DNA from: Photobacterium angustum
Lineage (GTDB): Bacteria > Pseudomonadota > Gammaproteobacteria > Enterobacterales > Vibrionaceae
Direction of reading: 5' to 3'
Length of the DNA: 64,000 bases
Assembly (NCBI RefSeq): GCF_002954615.1
Contig: NZ_MSCJ01000001.1
Coordinates: forward strand, 1,984,001 to 2,048,000
Position 1 is the first letter of the stretch; each line of letters opens with the position of its first letter. Shown piece by piece: positions 44,637-54,029 of this stretch. The notes below the pieces were generated by a model, which ran no database searches, was not told the DNA's origin, and saw only the letters and a list, made by a program, of their open reading frames with translations. Position numbers and translations under genes: made by a program.

Positions 44637-46377
44637 CTTCATTCACCCAACTTTTAACCACTTGTGCTGCGAGATCAGGTTCATTATCCACCAATGCTCG
44701 GACGGCTTTCAGTAAGTCTTCATCTTTATGTAAATTTGGTAAATCTAAGCTACTAGAGCTCAATTCAAATCCTTCACCACCATCCAACTCTGCGCCAATA
44801 AGCCCAACAGAATCCGCTGAGTTTGCCATAACTGGCATACCATTTTCGTCTAATGGCGTGCCATCTGGCGCTTGGTTTGGATACAACAGCTTACGCATTG
44901 CTGGGCGTACTAATACCATGATCACCACAATAATAACGAGCGCCGCTGCAATCCAACGTACCCAGCTACTAAAGTTCGGGTTTTCCCAAATAGGAAGATC
45001 AGCAGCTAATTCAGATTCTGGTAACGCAAAAGGAACAGAAAGCACTTCAAGTAAATCCCCTCGCGCTTCTGAAAAACCAATACCGCCCATTAGCAAACGA
45101 CGAATTTTAGCAATTTCCGCTTCTGAAACAGGTACGCGAGTCACATCACCCGTTTTAGGATCCGTGATGGTCTTATAATCTACCGCTACAGATACCGTTT
45201 GACGGTCAATAACCCCCGTTTGTGCACGCTTATGACTAATCGTGGTATCTAATTCATAGTTACGGGTAGATTCTCTATGTACCGAGCCATCACTACCGTT
45301 TGTACCCGACTGCATGTCTTTCACATTCTGAGGAATAGCCGATTCAACAGGCGGCTGATTACTTAATGCGCCAGGAATACCGGCAACTTGGTTACCACCA
45401 TTAATATCTTCCAGCGTAAATTCACTGCGTGTTGCCGCCGTTGATGGATCATAGCGCTTACGGGTTTCTTCTAACGCCGAGAAGTCCATTGCAACATCAA
45501 CTTGCGATGTATAATTACCCAGCCCTAAAACAGGCATTAAGATAGCATCAATTTTTTCGCGTAATGCTTGTTCCTGTTTACGCTCTAATTCGTATTCTTT
45601 ACGTTTCGCTGTTGTACTAGGGTCTTCAGTACCAGAGCTCAATAACCGGCCATGTTGATCGGTTACCGTGACTCGCGTTGGACGAAGCCCAGGTACCGCT
45701 GTTGCCACCATATCAACAATGGAATCCACTTCTTGTTGGCCTAATGAACCACCAGAAGATAAGGTTAAAAAGACTGTTGCCGTCGCTTCTTGGTTATGAC
45801 GAACAAACACACTTTGTTTTGGTGTCGCCAGTAAAACCTGCGCTTTTCGTACTTGGCTAATTTGTTCAATGGCACGGGCTAATTGACGTTCACGGCTGAG
45901 CTTTAAACGCTCACTTTCCATTCGTTGTGATACACCAAATCCCATGTCTTGCAATAAAATATCATCGCCTTCTACCGTCTGAGCATTTAATCCAGTACGG
46001 GTTAAATCCAACTTAATCGCGCTGTATTCATCAGCAGGAACACGGATTGTATTGCCATCTAATTGATATTCAATTTTCTTTTGATCAAAGTGATCGAGGA
46101 TTGGAATTAATTCTTCGGTTTCATAAGTGCCTAATGGGCGCATCTCAGGCTCTTTGATCCACATTGTTACCAACACAATTAGCGCGACACAAATTGCCAC
46201 CGATAGCACTAGAATAACTTGACGTAATAAATCCAAGTTACCCAAAATACTATCAGTCGAAGAGGCTTTCTTCTCTGAAATATCAGCACCTTGCCCCGCC
46301 CCCACATCATCATGTAATACAGGTGCGGAGCCATTGCCCGATACCGCTAAAGGTTGATTAATGTTTTCTTCTGCCAC
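44629..46377 (-). CDS. fliF: Flagellar MS-ring protein FliF
   Basis: The 582-residue MS-ring protein with two membrane helices (VILVLSVAICVALIVLVTMWI near residue 55, and WIAAALVIIVVIMVLVRPAM near 465). The periplasmic ring-building motifs (MRPLGTYETEELIPILDHFDQKKIEYQLDGNTIRVPADEYSAIKLDL) and the FliG-binding C-terminus (LHKDEDLLKAVRALVDNEPDLAAQVVKSWVNEDG) are clear. It is 61 bases after fliE. Confidence 0.97.
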   Translation of the reverse strand: MAEENINQPLAVSGNGSAPVLHDDVGAGQGADISEKKASSTDSILGNLDLLRQVILVLSVAICVALIVLVTMWIKEPEMRPLGTYETEELIPILDHFDQKKIEYQLDGNTIRVPADEYSAIKLDLTRTGLNAQTVEGDDILLQDMGFGVSQRMESERLKLSRERQLARAIEQISQVRKAQVLLATPKQSVFVRHNQEATATVFLTLSSGGSLGQQEVDSIVDMVATAVPGLRPTRVTVTDQHGRLLSSGTEDPSTTAKRKEYELERKQEQALREKIDAILMPVLGLGNYTSQVDVAMDFSALEETRKRYDPSTAATRSEFTLEDINGGNQVAGIPGALSNQPPVESAIPQNVKDMQSGTNGSDGSVHRESTRNYELDTTISHKRAQTGVIDRQTVSVAVDYKTITDPKTGDVTRVPVSEAEIAKIRRLLMGGIGFSEARGDLLEVLSVPFALPESELAADLPIWENPNFSSWVRWIAAALVIIVVIMVLVRPAMRKLLYPNQAPDGTPLDENGMPVMANSADSVGLIGAELDGGEGFELSSSSLDLPNLHKDEDLLKAVRALVDNEPDLAAQVVKSWVNEDG

Positions 46378-46438
46378 GACTTTTACCCATAAACTGCAAG
46401 AATAACGGTGTTACTTTCCATACTTTAAAAAGTCAGGC

Positions 46439-46750
46439 TTATACCGGCATATTCATTAATTCTTTGTACGCTTGTACCATTTTATTGCGAACTTGTACGG
46501 TTGCTTCAAACGCCACACTAGACTTATTTCTTGCAATCATGACATCGGCTAATGAAACGCTACGGTCACCTTGATCGAAACGCGTTGCCAACTCACTTGA
46601 TTGCCCTTGTAGCTGGTTCACTGATTGCAATGCATCACTCAAAAGGTTGCCAAAATCAGAGCTCACCTGTTGGGCTGTTGCAGGGGAAGTGGTGTTTTGA
46701 GCATCCAGTCTCATTGCTTGCATTTCTGCTTGTAATCCGTTTACTTTCAT
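46439..46750 (-). CDS. fliE: Flagellar hook-basal body protein FliE
   Basis: A 103-residue rod-MS-ring adaptor. The typical end is RFDQGDRSVSLADVMIARNKSSVAFEATVQVRNKMVQAYKELMNMPV. It heads fliE-J, 41 bases after flrC. I find no sigma-54 site in the gap or in the last 150 bases of flrC, so it may be read from the flrB promoter or a site I did not see. Confidence 0.95.
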   Translation of the reverse strand: MKVNGLQAEMQAMRLDAQNTTSPATAQQVSSDFGNLLSDALQSVNQLQGQSSELATRFDQGDRSVSLADVMIARNKSSVAFEATVQVRNKMVQAYKELMNMPV

Positions 46751-46791
46751 TCCGTGATTCTCTCTATCAATGTATTTATTTTAACCGCTCA

Positions 46792-48171
46792 CTACGCAGG
46801 AATTTCAATACCTGCATCACGCATTTTCGCCAATTTATAACGCAAAGTTCGAGGGCTGATCCCTAACTGCTCTGCCACATCTTTACGGCTGCCTTCACAG
46901 GCGATTAAAGTATCTAAAATAATGCTAAATTCTTGTTCACGTAACTCACTACCCAGCCCTTCCCCCGTTGCCGTCGGTTTAGGACGAACTGCCACTACGC
47001 AAGGTTCAGGCTCTGGCACACTTTGAGGTATTTCCGTATCTAGCCAATCAAAATGTTCTAATAAAATATCTTGCTGTTGAATGTGGTTGTTATCGCAAAG
47101 AATTAACGCGCGTTGAATAACGTTATCTAATTCTCGCACATTCCCAGGCCACGGGTATTGCACTAATTTATCTTGTGCAGCTTGGCTTATACTTGGTACC
47201 ACATTTCCTTGTTTGATACTGTGTCGCTCTGCAAATAATGTCGCTAAAGGCAGAATATCGCCCTGACGTTCAGCTAAAGCAGGCCAAGCAATTGGGAAGA
47301 CATTAAGTCGGTAGTACAAATCTTCACGAAAATGCCCTTCTGCCACATAAGTTTTAAGTTCACGGTTACTGGTCGCAAGAATACGTACATCTAACTTAAT
47401 GCTTTTGCGACCACCTAGACGTTCAACTTCACGTTCTTGCAATACACGCAATAATTTTGCCTGTAAGCCTAAATCCATTTCACTGATTTCATCAAGCAAT
47501 AAGGTGCCACCTTGCGCTTGCTCAAATTTACCCGGACAGGCTTGAATCGCCCCCGTAAATGCACCTTTTTCATAGCCAAATAAAGTTGCTTCAAGCATGT
47601 TTTCAGGAATGGCAGCGCAGTTAATGGCAATAAAGGGCCCATCTTTACGCTCGGAATTATCATGGATATAACGAGACAGTACTTCTTTCCCTGAACCACT
47701 CGGCCCTAGCACCATCACATTCGCTTCCGTTTTTGCTACCTTATCAGCAAGTGCTAATAACTTGATACTTTTCGGATCAGCAACAACGGTTTTACTGCTT
47801 TGTTTTTTTATCGGCGCATAACGCCCGACCATGTTTAACAGCACTTCAGGGGCAAAGGGTTTTGCCATATAATCAATCGCACCTTCACGCATCGCCGCGA
47901 CTGCATCTTCAATATTGGCGTAAGCCGTCATTAATAATACTGGGATTTTAGGCCAATTTAATTTAATACTGCGAAGTAATGCTAATCCATCCATCCCTGC
48001 CATTTGTACATCAGAGACAACGATATCAACCGTTTCCGACTTCATGATCACTAAAGCATGCTCTGCGCTTTCCGCTTCAATCCATTGATAGCCAGCTAAC
48101 GCTAACGTATCAACCAACGCTTCACGTAATCCTTCGTCATCTTCGACTACTAGGACTCTCGTTTGATTCAT
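46792..48171 (-). CDS. flrC: Sigma-54-dependent flagellar response regulator FlrC
   Basis: An NtrC-family activator of 459 residues. The receiver domain has phospho-acceptor D54 (VVSDVQMAGMDG), the AAA+ domain has the Walker A GPSGSGKE and the sigma-54 motif GAFTGA, and a Fis-type helix-turn-helix ends the chain (SRKDVAEQLGISPRTLRYKLAKMRD). Phosphorylated by FlrB, it switches on sigma-54 class III flagellar genes. It is 58 bases after flrB, in one transcript. Confidence 0.95.
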   Translation of the reverse strand: MNQTRVLVVEDDEGLREALVDTLALAGYQWIEAESAEHALVIMKSETVDIVVSDVQMAGMDGLALLRSIKLNWPKIPVLLMTAYANIEDAVAAMREGAIDYMAKPFAPEVLLNMVGRYAPIKKQSSKTVVADPKSIKLLALADKVAKTEANVMVLGPSGSGKEVLSRYIHDNSERKDGPFIAINCAAIPENMLEATLFGYEKGAFTGAIQACPGKFEQAQGGTLLLDEISEMDLGLQAKLLRVLQEREVERLGGRKSIKLDVRILATSNRELKTYVAEGHFREDLYYRLNVFPIAWPALAERQGDILPLATLFAERHSIKQGNVVPSISQAAQDKLVQYPWPGNVRELDNVIQRALILCDNNHIQQQDILLEHFDWLDTEIPQSVPEPEPCVVAVRPKPTATGEGLGSELREQEFSIILDTLIACEGSRKDVAEQLGISPRTLRYKLAKMRDAGIEIPA

Positions 48172-48229
48172 CTCTTCTCTCCATGAGTATGCTCTGGCAC
48201 TTTAATGCTCACGATGCGGCTAACTGTGA

Positions 48230-49249
48230 TTACATATTCTGCTGTGAGGCAGTAGGAAGGGTTAAAGTAAAGCATGTCCCTTTACCTAACTCTGATGTTA
48301 AAGACAACTTGCCACGATGTGCGAGTGCCACCATTTGAACAACGGCTAATCCCAACCCTGTACCTTGTTTTCGAGTGGTAAAGAAAGGCTCTAAGACTTT
48401 AGTTTGGAGCTCTGTCGCAATACCGGGACCATTATCAGTGACAGATAACAAAATTTCGTCACCTACGGCATAACAAGACACTGCAACAGTACAGCCTTTA
48501 CCTGACATTTGGATAGCGTTTGTAATTAGGTTACTGATAGCGCTCGCCAGTGCATTTTCATTGCCTAAAATCGCCAGTGATTCATCATCGCAGTCAATAC
48601 TAAAATCAACATTTTGGCTCATCACTAGCGCTTCAACCATGTTTTCCATGCTATTAAGTAAACTTTCTAATGAAAAACAATTAACCACTTTATTATCACC
48701 ACCTTTTGCAAACAGCAGCATATCATTAACTTGTTTTTCAAGATCTTGAAGGCGATCAACAAGTTTACCTTGGAAACGTTCACGGGTTGTTGCTGGCAAA
48801 TTAGGCGCCGATAAATTAGCGGCGTATAGCATCGCACTCGATAATGGCGTTCTAACTTGGTGCGCTAAGGATGCAACCATTTTGCCTAAGGACGACAGTC
48901 GCTGCATTTCACTTAACCGTGATTGCAATTGGCGCGTTTCTGTCATGTCTGTAATTACAATTAACTGTCCAGCAGAAGAGGCTGAAATAGCTAATTTTAC
49001 CTTCGCTCCAGAGCGCAGTGAAATTTCGTGTCCATCATCTTCCTGAGGCTGAAAACAACGCTGGATGACATCTACCCAGCGTTCGCCTTCAAGTGGCTCG
49101 CCTAGTAAACGTAATGCTTCATTATTGGTTTCACAAATAATGCCTTTAGGATCGAGTAAAATGACACCAACAGGCATCACTTCCAGCACTTGTTGATAAC
49201 GTTCAACTTGTTGTTCTAATGCCCCAATCACAACCGCTTTATCATCCAT
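48230..49249 (-). CDS. flrB: Flagellar sensor histidine kinase FlrB
   Basis: A soluble 339-residue kinase without membrane segments. A PAS-like domain (about 18-108) is followed by the H-box SLAHQVRTPLSSAML with H130 and the ATPase motifs NLITNAIQMS, DNGPGI and GTGLGLAVVQ. It phosphorylates FlrC. A sigma-54 promoter lies 45-60 bases upstream. Confidence 0.95.
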   Translation of the reverse strand: MDDKAVVIGALEQQVERYQQVLEVMPVGVILLDPKGIICETNNEALRLLGEPLEGERWVDVIQRCFQPQEDDGHEISLRSGAKVKLAISASSAGQLIVITDMTETRQLQSRLSEMQRLSSLGKMVASLAHQVRTPLSSAMLYAANLSAPNLPATTRERFQGKLVDRLQDLEKQVNDMLLFAKGGDNKVVNCFSLESLLNSMENMVEALVMSQNVDFSIDCDDESLAILGNENALASAISNLITNAIQMSGKGCTVAVSCYAVGDEILLSVTDNGPGIATELQTKVLEPFFTTRKQGTGLGLAVVQMVALAHRGKLSLTSELGKGTCFTLTLPTASQQNM

Positions 49250-49293
49250 GCATGAAACCTAATAACAAAAAAATCCAATGTAATTTATAAAAA

Positions 49294-49309
49294 AGCAATT
49301 TACATGCCA
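49294..49309 (-). promoter_or_regulatory. Sigma-54 promoter of flrBC
   Basis: On the minus strand TGGCATGTAAATTGCT matches the sigma-54 consensus TGGCACGNNNNTTGCW except for one base. It is 45 bases before flrB and should respond to FlrA. Confidence 0.85.
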
Positions 49310-49531
49310 CATATTATTCTTTTAAATCATGTAATTACAAATTAATTATGACAAAAAAAGAATGTCAAAAAAATGACATCGCGTTAGAGTTTTATGGAAT
49401 TGACTAAAAAGATACAGATTGGCAGCAGTTTTTTGAGAGGTTGTTGCTAAAAATAAATTAAAAGAAAGGGATTATTAGCCCGTTCTATTGAAAGTGATGA
49501 ATTAACAACCTGCTATTAAGATTGCTATAAG

Positions 49532-49567
49532 GAATAAAAAAGCCGACGTCAAATTAATGGCATCGGC
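49532..49567 (-). terminator. Intrinsic terminator of flrA
   Basis: On the minus strand GCCGATG (49561-49567) pairs with CGTCGGC (49542-49548), with one G-U pair, followed by TTTTTTATT. It lies 25 bases after the flrA stop. Confidence 0.75.
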
Positions 49568-49591
49568 TTTATATGAATTAATGACGCTCTA

Positions 49592-51037
49592 TTAGCCTTC
49601 TTTATTCAGACCATATTTACGCATTTTTTCTACTAACGTGGTACGTCGCATACCGAGCATATCAGCAGCCCTTGCAACAACACCTGACTGAGCATCTAAC
49701 GCTTGCTTAATCATATCAACTTCAAGATCAGCCAGCATTTCTTTTAGGTTCAATCCTTCAGGAGGAAGCTCACTATTTACACCTGCTTGCTCATCTTCAT
49801 ACGATGAAAACATACTTGCTAACGCTTCTTGCTCTAATTCCTCAACACTTGGTTGAGAACTTTCTGGCGTAAAGTCAGGAAGCTGGCTGTAGCGATACTT
49901 AATCGGCAGATGATTAGTATCCACCATTTCACCTGGATACAAGATACACAAACGCTCAACAAGGTTTGCAAGCTCACGTACGTTACCCGGCCAGTTATGC
50001 TCCATTAATGAGTTAATCGCACGCGGTGTGAAGTGAATACGTTTCGCACCTTCAGCTTCCATACGTGTAAGCAACTCTTGAAGTAATAAAGGCAAATCTT
50101 CGATACGTTCACGCAATGCGGGCATATCAATAGGAAAAACATTAAGGCGATAGTACAAATCTTCACGGAATAAATTCTCATGGATCATTTTGTCTAAATC
50201 GCGGTGTGTTGCTGCAACGATGCGTACATTGGTTTTAATGGTTTGACTACCACCAACACGTTCAAAACTGCGTTCTTGCAAAACGCGTAGTAGCTTAACT
50301 TGCATCGACATCGGCATATCACCGATTTCATCAAGAAATAACGTACCACCTTCTGCTAATTCAAAACGGCCTTTACGTGCAGAAATCGCACCTGTAAATG
50401 CCCCTTTTTCATGACCAAACAATTCACTTTCGAGTAAATCTGGCGGGATAGCACCACAGTTAACAGGAACAAACGGACCTTTACCACGCGAAGAGTGATA
50501 ATGAACATTACGCGCGACAACTTCTTTACCAGTACCAGATTCGCCTAATATCAGCACACTTGCATCACAAGCAGCCACTTGCTCCATAAGGTGACGGATC
50601 TGACTAATTGCAGCACTACTACCAACCATGCTACGGAATAACGTATTTTTACGCCCTAGCTGAGGAACTTGGTAAGCGCGTTTACCCATGTATTCTTGGC
50701 AATGACGGAAAGCATCAACGAGTTGGTTATAATGCAAAGGTAATTCTAGATCGCCAACATAATTCGCTAAACCAGAAAGATGAGCACGGTGATTTCCAAG
50801 CGATACAACAGGAATATGGGCATGAATTTTTAATGTATCTACGATATGAGATAAATTTTTATTTATTTCAATATTACCCAATAAACATGCACCCCATGAC
50901 TGCTGCCATAATGAAGCATCAATATCTTGTGACGAGATGATTTCACACTGTTCACCGACAAACCCCAGAATTACACTGAGATCATGACGTTGCTGTTGAT
51001 CGTCTTCAATAACGAGTGTCTTTGCTAAACCTTGCAT
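49592..51037 (-). CDS. flrA: Master flagellar regulator FlrA (FleQ-type, sigma-54-dependent)
   Basis: An enhancer-binding protein of about 481 residues at the top of the flagellar hierarchy. The N-terminal FleQ domain resembles a receiver but lacks the phospho-acceptor pattern. The AAA+ domain has Walker A GESGTGKE and GAFTGA, and the C-terminus has a Fis-type helix ([25 protein letters not shown]). In Vibrio it activates flrBC and is inhibited by c-di-GMP and FlhG. I start at the ATG of [13 protein letters not shown] (51037), as Vibrio homologues do; an ATG eight codons upstream (51061) is also possible and neither has a good ribosome binding site. There is no sigma-54 site upstream, as expected for a top-level gene. 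Confidence 0.93.
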   Translation of the reverse strand: MQGLAKTLVIEDDQQQRHDLSVILGFVGEQCEIISSQDIDASLWQQSWGACLLGNIEINKNLSHIVDTLKIHAHIPVVSLGNHRAHLSGLANYVGDLELPLHYNQLVDAFRHCQEYMGKRAYQVPQLGRKNTLFRSMVGSSAAISQIRHLMEQVAACDASVLILGESGTGKEVVARNVHYHSSRGKGPFVPVNCGAIPPDLLESELFGHEKGAFTGAISARKGRFELAEGGTLFLDEIGDMPMSMQVKLLRVLQERSFERVGGSQTIKTNVRIVAATHRDLDKMIHENLFREDLYYRLNVFPIDMPALRERIEDLPLLLQELLTRMEAEGAKRIHFTPRAINSLMEHNWPGNVRELANLVERLCILYPGEMVDTNHLPIKYRYSQLPDFTPESSQPSVEELEQEALASMFSSYEDEQAGVNSELPPEGLNLKEMLADLEVDMIKQALDAQSGVVARAADMLGMRRTTLVEKMRKYGLNKEG

Positions 51038-51061
51038 AGAATGGATATAGCCTGCCTTCAT

Positions 51062-51311
51062 AAAATGATGTAATTATTGGCTTATTTGATGGAAATGCGA
51101 ACCACTACCAATATTATTGGCATCTATTGTAATTAAACCATAGGATAAGGCAATATTTGATAACGGAAAGGTGTGATACCAATACAAGGATATATAAAAT
51201 AATAGGACGAATATTGCTCATTTACAGCTATTCATCCTATATTTGAAGAGTTATTACCATTTATTATAGTGTTGTCCTGCTTATATGCATTTTAACACTT
51301 AACTCTATGAA
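51062..51311 (-). other. Intergenic region between fliS and flrA with inverted repeats
   Basis: 250 bases without a gene. ATAGGACGAATA (51202-51213) and TATTCATCCTAT (51229-51240) form a 12-base inverted repeat with one mismatch. Nearer fliS is a nested pair, AGAGTTA (51247-51253) / TAACTCT (51300-51306) enclosing AGTGTT (51268-51273) / AACACT (51294-51299). Either may form the 3' end of the fliS transcript or part of the flrA control region. No long T-run follows them. Confidence 0.45.
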
Positions 51312-51713
51312 TTAACTCGCTTCACTTAAATGATGATACTCAGTTGGGATTTGATCCCACGCTGATTTAATTTCACGTAGCATACCAATCACATCATCAA
51401 TTGGCTTAGTTTGGTTTTCGGCATTCGCTCGGCTGATCTCAGTTGCCATAAACTCATATAGCGCATCAAGGTTCTTAGCAATATCACCACCTTCTTCCAT
51501 TGATAAGCAGTCACGCAGGCTTAATACGATATCTAATGCTTTGCTTAAACGCTCACATTTAACCGCAACATTGCCTTGCTCCATTGCCGCTTTTCCTTGA
51601 ATTAAACGCTCAATCGCCCCTGCATACAGCATTTGAATAATACGGTGAGGAGAAGCACTGGCTAATTGTGCGTTTACTGAAACTTTTTTATATGCCTGAA
51701 GAGAGCCACGCAT
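51312..51713 (-). CDS. fliS: Flagellin export chaperone FliS
   Basis: A 133-residue helical chaperone for flagellin. The family features are the N-terminal YKKVSVNAQLASASPHRIIQMLYAGAIERLIQGKAAMEQGN and LRDCLSMEEGGDIAKNLDALYEFMATEISRAN. It is the last gene of the flaG-fliD-flaI-fliS group. Confidence 0.95.
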   Translation of the reverse strand: MRGSLQAYKKVSVNAQLASASPHRIIQMLYAGAIERLIQGKAAMEQGNVAVKCERLSKALDIVLSLRDCLSMEEGGDIAKNLDALYEFMATEISRANAENQTKPIDDVIGMLREIKSAWDQIPTEYHHLSEAS

Positions 51714-51759
51714 GATGTAATCCCTTATTTAATAAGTGAAATCAACAAAACCAAGAAGA

Positions 51760-52059
51760 CTACGAACCGTTTTGTTGAATATTGCTGTACAGTGATAACG
51801 ATTTTTTGCTCTTTTTAGAGCGGACTAATCGCTCACCAATAATATCTTTGTGTTTCTGAATTAAGCTTTTTAATGCTTTAGTACGTGCCACTACATCATC
51901 AAAAACGGGGCGAGTTAAGTTAGGTTGGTCTAAGATCTGCTCGACTTCTTGATGACGTAATGACACTAAGTTTTCTAACTGTTTCGGAAAGTCATCGTTA
52001 TATTCATCAGCAGTTAATAGTTGCTCTATTTGCTGCTCTAGTTGCGTTAACTGTTCCAT
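51760..52059 (-). CDS. flaI: FlaI, FliT-like flagellar chaperone or rod protein
   Basis: A 99-residue helical protein (MEQLTQLEQQIEQLLTADEYNDDFPKQLENLVSLRHQEVEQIL) at the position of FlaI in Vibrio, between fliD and fliS. It resembles FliT-type chaperones for the cap protein FliD in size and helical content. The symbol rests on synteny; direct function is not shown. Confidence 0.8.
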   Translation of the reverse strand: MEQLTQLEQQIEQLLTADEYNDDFPKQLENLVSLRHQEVEQILDQPNLTRPVFDDVVARTKALKSLIQKHKDIIGERLVRSKKSKKSLSLYSNIQQNGS

Positions 52060-52067
52060 ATTTATCC

Positions 52068-53510
52068 TTAATCAAATGACACCAATAAACTCAACATACT
52101 ATTAAGCTGATTATTCATTTGGCCTATCGCTTCATCCATCGCTAAAAACTGTTTATAAGTGCGATCTTCATAAGCTTTCATACGTTTATCAAGTTGCATC
52201 ATGTCATCATCTAATGACTTCTGACGCTCTTTTAATGTGTCTTCTTTTACCGATAAAGCACCGTCGGTTTTATCGGTAAAAGTGTCTAATAACTTATCGG
52301 CTTTGGCTAAAAATCCCGTGTCTTCTTGGCCGAAAAACTGCCCAATAACATTAAAGTTTTCGCTAATAATGTCATCAAGTTTATCGCTATCATCTTCCAG
52401 CTCTAACGTGCCATCACGTTGTACGGAGATACCAAAATCAGATAACTGATACAATTTGCCGTTTACTTCAATCGGCTCGTTCATCAAGCCGCGCATTTGG
52501 CTAAGTACTGAACGGGTTAAACTGTCACCATTCAATGCGCCAGCTCGGTTTGGATCATCTGGCTCTTTATCTGGATCAAATCCCGTTAAACGATCGGTCG
52601 TTGAAATTAAACCGTTGTAGGCATCAACAAAAGATTTTAGTGAGTCTTTGGTACTCTTTTCATTATTTTCGATGGTGATTTTTACAGACTTAACATCAAC
52701 ATCATCGGTTTCAGCGTTACCTGAACCTGACGTTCCCGTCAGCTTTTTCAGATCTAACGTCACACCTTCAATCACATCTTCAAAGGTATTATTACTGCTG
52801 GTCACGGTAGTAAAGTTATCAATCTTAATGCGTGCATCTTGCGCTTCTTGCATTTGATCAACTTTACTGTCTGTCATCCCTTCTTTGTAGGCCAGTGATG
52901 CTAATTGCCCCGTCATACCAGACGTATCAATTTCAATTTTATTTTCAACACCAGTATCTTTAGATGAGAAAACGATTTTAGAGCCGCCCTCTTCACCAGT
53001 ATTGATCACCGTCGCCGTTAAACCTGGGTTATCTTCTGCATTGTTAATCGCATCAACAATAGAAGATAAATCATCGTTATCTTCATTAATGTTTAAGGTC
53101 ATCGACTTATCGCCAACCTTAATCACTATTTCACCACTACCGAGTGAGGCTTCAGGGTCGCCGCTAAATAACTCTTGCCCCATTAACTTGTGAGACTGCG
53201 CCATTTGCTCTACGTTAATGGTATAAGTACCATTTTTCGCTTTCGCATCCGCTTTAACCGATACGTAATCACTATTATCGGAGGTTGCTTTTTGGCTAGA
53301 GAAAGCATCGTCTTTACCAAACTTCTCCAACATGGTTTGAATGCTACTCATAGACGATTTAACTTGCCCATAAGCACTAAGCGAGACATTAACCTTTTTT
53401 TGTTGGTCAGTAATACGATCCGCTTTAGGCTTTCGTTCCGCCGCTACTAATTGTTGCGTCATGCCTGCGACATCTAAACCCGATGCCATACCCGCAGCAC
53501 TTAACCCCAT
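52068..53510 (-). CDS. fliD: Flagellar filament cap protein FliD
   Basis: A 480-residue cap protein. The FliD_N part begins GLSAAGMASGLDVAGMTQQLVAAERKPKADRI and the C-terminal coiled part is LSVKEDTLKERQKSLDDDMMQLDKRMKAYEDRTYKQFLAMDEAIGQMNNQLNSMLSLL. A beta-rich acidic middle (about 100-320) forms the D2/D3 head. It follows flaG by 12 bases and precedes flaI by 8. Confidence 0.96.
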   Translation of the reverse strand: MGLSAAGMASGLDVAGMTQQLVAAERKPKADRITDQQKKVNVSLSAYGQVKSSMSSIQTMLEKFGKDDAFSSQKATSDNSDYVSVKADAKAKNGTYTINVEQMAQSHKLMGQELFSGDPEASLGSGEIVIKVGDKSMTLNINEDNDDLSSIVDAINNAEDNPGLTATVINTGEEGGSKIVFSSKDTGVENKIEIDTSGMTGQLASLAYKEGMTDSKVDQMQEAQDARIKIDNFTTVTSSNNTFEDVIEGVTLDLKKLTGTSGSGNAETDDVDVKSVKITIENNEKSTKDSLKSFVDAYNGLISTTDRLTGFDPDKEPDDPNRAGALNGDSLTRSVLSQMRGLMNEPIEVNGKLYQLSDFGISVQRDGTLELEDDSDKLDDIISENFNVIGQFFGQEDTGFLAKADKLLDTFTDKTDGALSVKEDTLKERQKSLDDDMMQLDKRMKAYEDRTYKQFLAMDEAIGQMNNQLNSMLSLLVSFD

Positions 53511-53522
53511 CGTAAATACCTC

Positions 53523-53954
53523 TTAGACTATTTTGCTCAGCGAGCTCAGGGCATGCTTGGCTAAATTTTTGTTTAACTCTAGCAATTCCTGTGCCGGAAC
53601 TTGACGAATAACTTCACCACTTGCTTTATCTACAATAGTGGCAATTTGCTCACCGGTTTCTTCATCTTGATAGAAGCGTAAGCTGCGGTTAAATTGTTGT
53701 AAAACCATCTCGATCTGCTTAATTCTCTCTTGATCGGAACGGCTATCTTGCAAAGATGAATTAAGGGGATCGTCAACGTCAGTTCGGTTAACAGCATTTA
53801 CGTGTTCAGTGGGCGGCAAATCATTGCCTAGCGATGTTTGAGACTCTGAAGCGGCGTTTGACGAGGTTGTTTGAGTGGTCGATTTACCACTGTTCTCTTT
53901 TACTAATGAGTGAGAAAGTGTGTTGTGAGGTATTGAAGTAGGATTGATCGCCAT
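53523..53954 (-). CDS. flaG: FlaG family flagellar protein
   Basis: A 143-residue protein with a disordered Ser/Thr/Asn-rich N-terminus and the FlaG domain at the end (VLQQFNRSLRFYQDEETGEQIATIVDKASGEVIRQVPAQELLELNKNL). FlaG affects filament length in polar flagellates. I use the ATG at 53954, 8 bases after AGGA; one two codons earlier (53960) is too close to it. Confidence 0.92.
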   Translation of the reverse strand: MAINPTSIPHNTLSHSLVKENSGKSTTQTTSSNAASESQTSLGNDLPPTEHVNAVNRTDVDDPLNSSLQDSRSDQERIKQIEMVLQQFNRSLRFYQDEETGEQIATIVDKASGEVIRQVPAQELLELNKNLAKHALSSLSKIV

Positions 53955-53983
53955 AGTCATTTTCCTCTAGCGATATAGCCAAA

Positions 53984-54018
53984 ATACAATAATGCCCCGC
54001 TAAAACTAACGGGGCATC
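53984..54018 (-). terminator. Intrinsic terminator of the flagellin gene
   Basis: ATGCCCCG (53993-54000) pairs with CGGGGCAT (54011-54018) around a 10-base loop, followed on the minus strand by an interrupted U-run (TTATTGTATTTT). It lies 11 bases after the flagellin stop. Confidence 0.8.
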
Positions 54019-54029
54019 AATAAGACAGA

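Larger units (their letters stand above)
49250..49591 (-). other. Intergenic region between flrA and flrB
   Basis: About 340 bases without a gene. It holds the sigma-54 promoter of flrBC (49294-49309) and the flrA terminator (49532-49567). The rest is very A/T-rich, as expected for activator binding sites upstream of a sigma-54 promoter, but I cannot point to FlrA sites. Confidence 0.6.

Noticed and set aside
46751..46900. Expected sigma-54 promoter for fliE
   Set aside because: No GG-N10-GC on the minus strand was found in the intergenic gap or the last part of flrC, so none is annotated.
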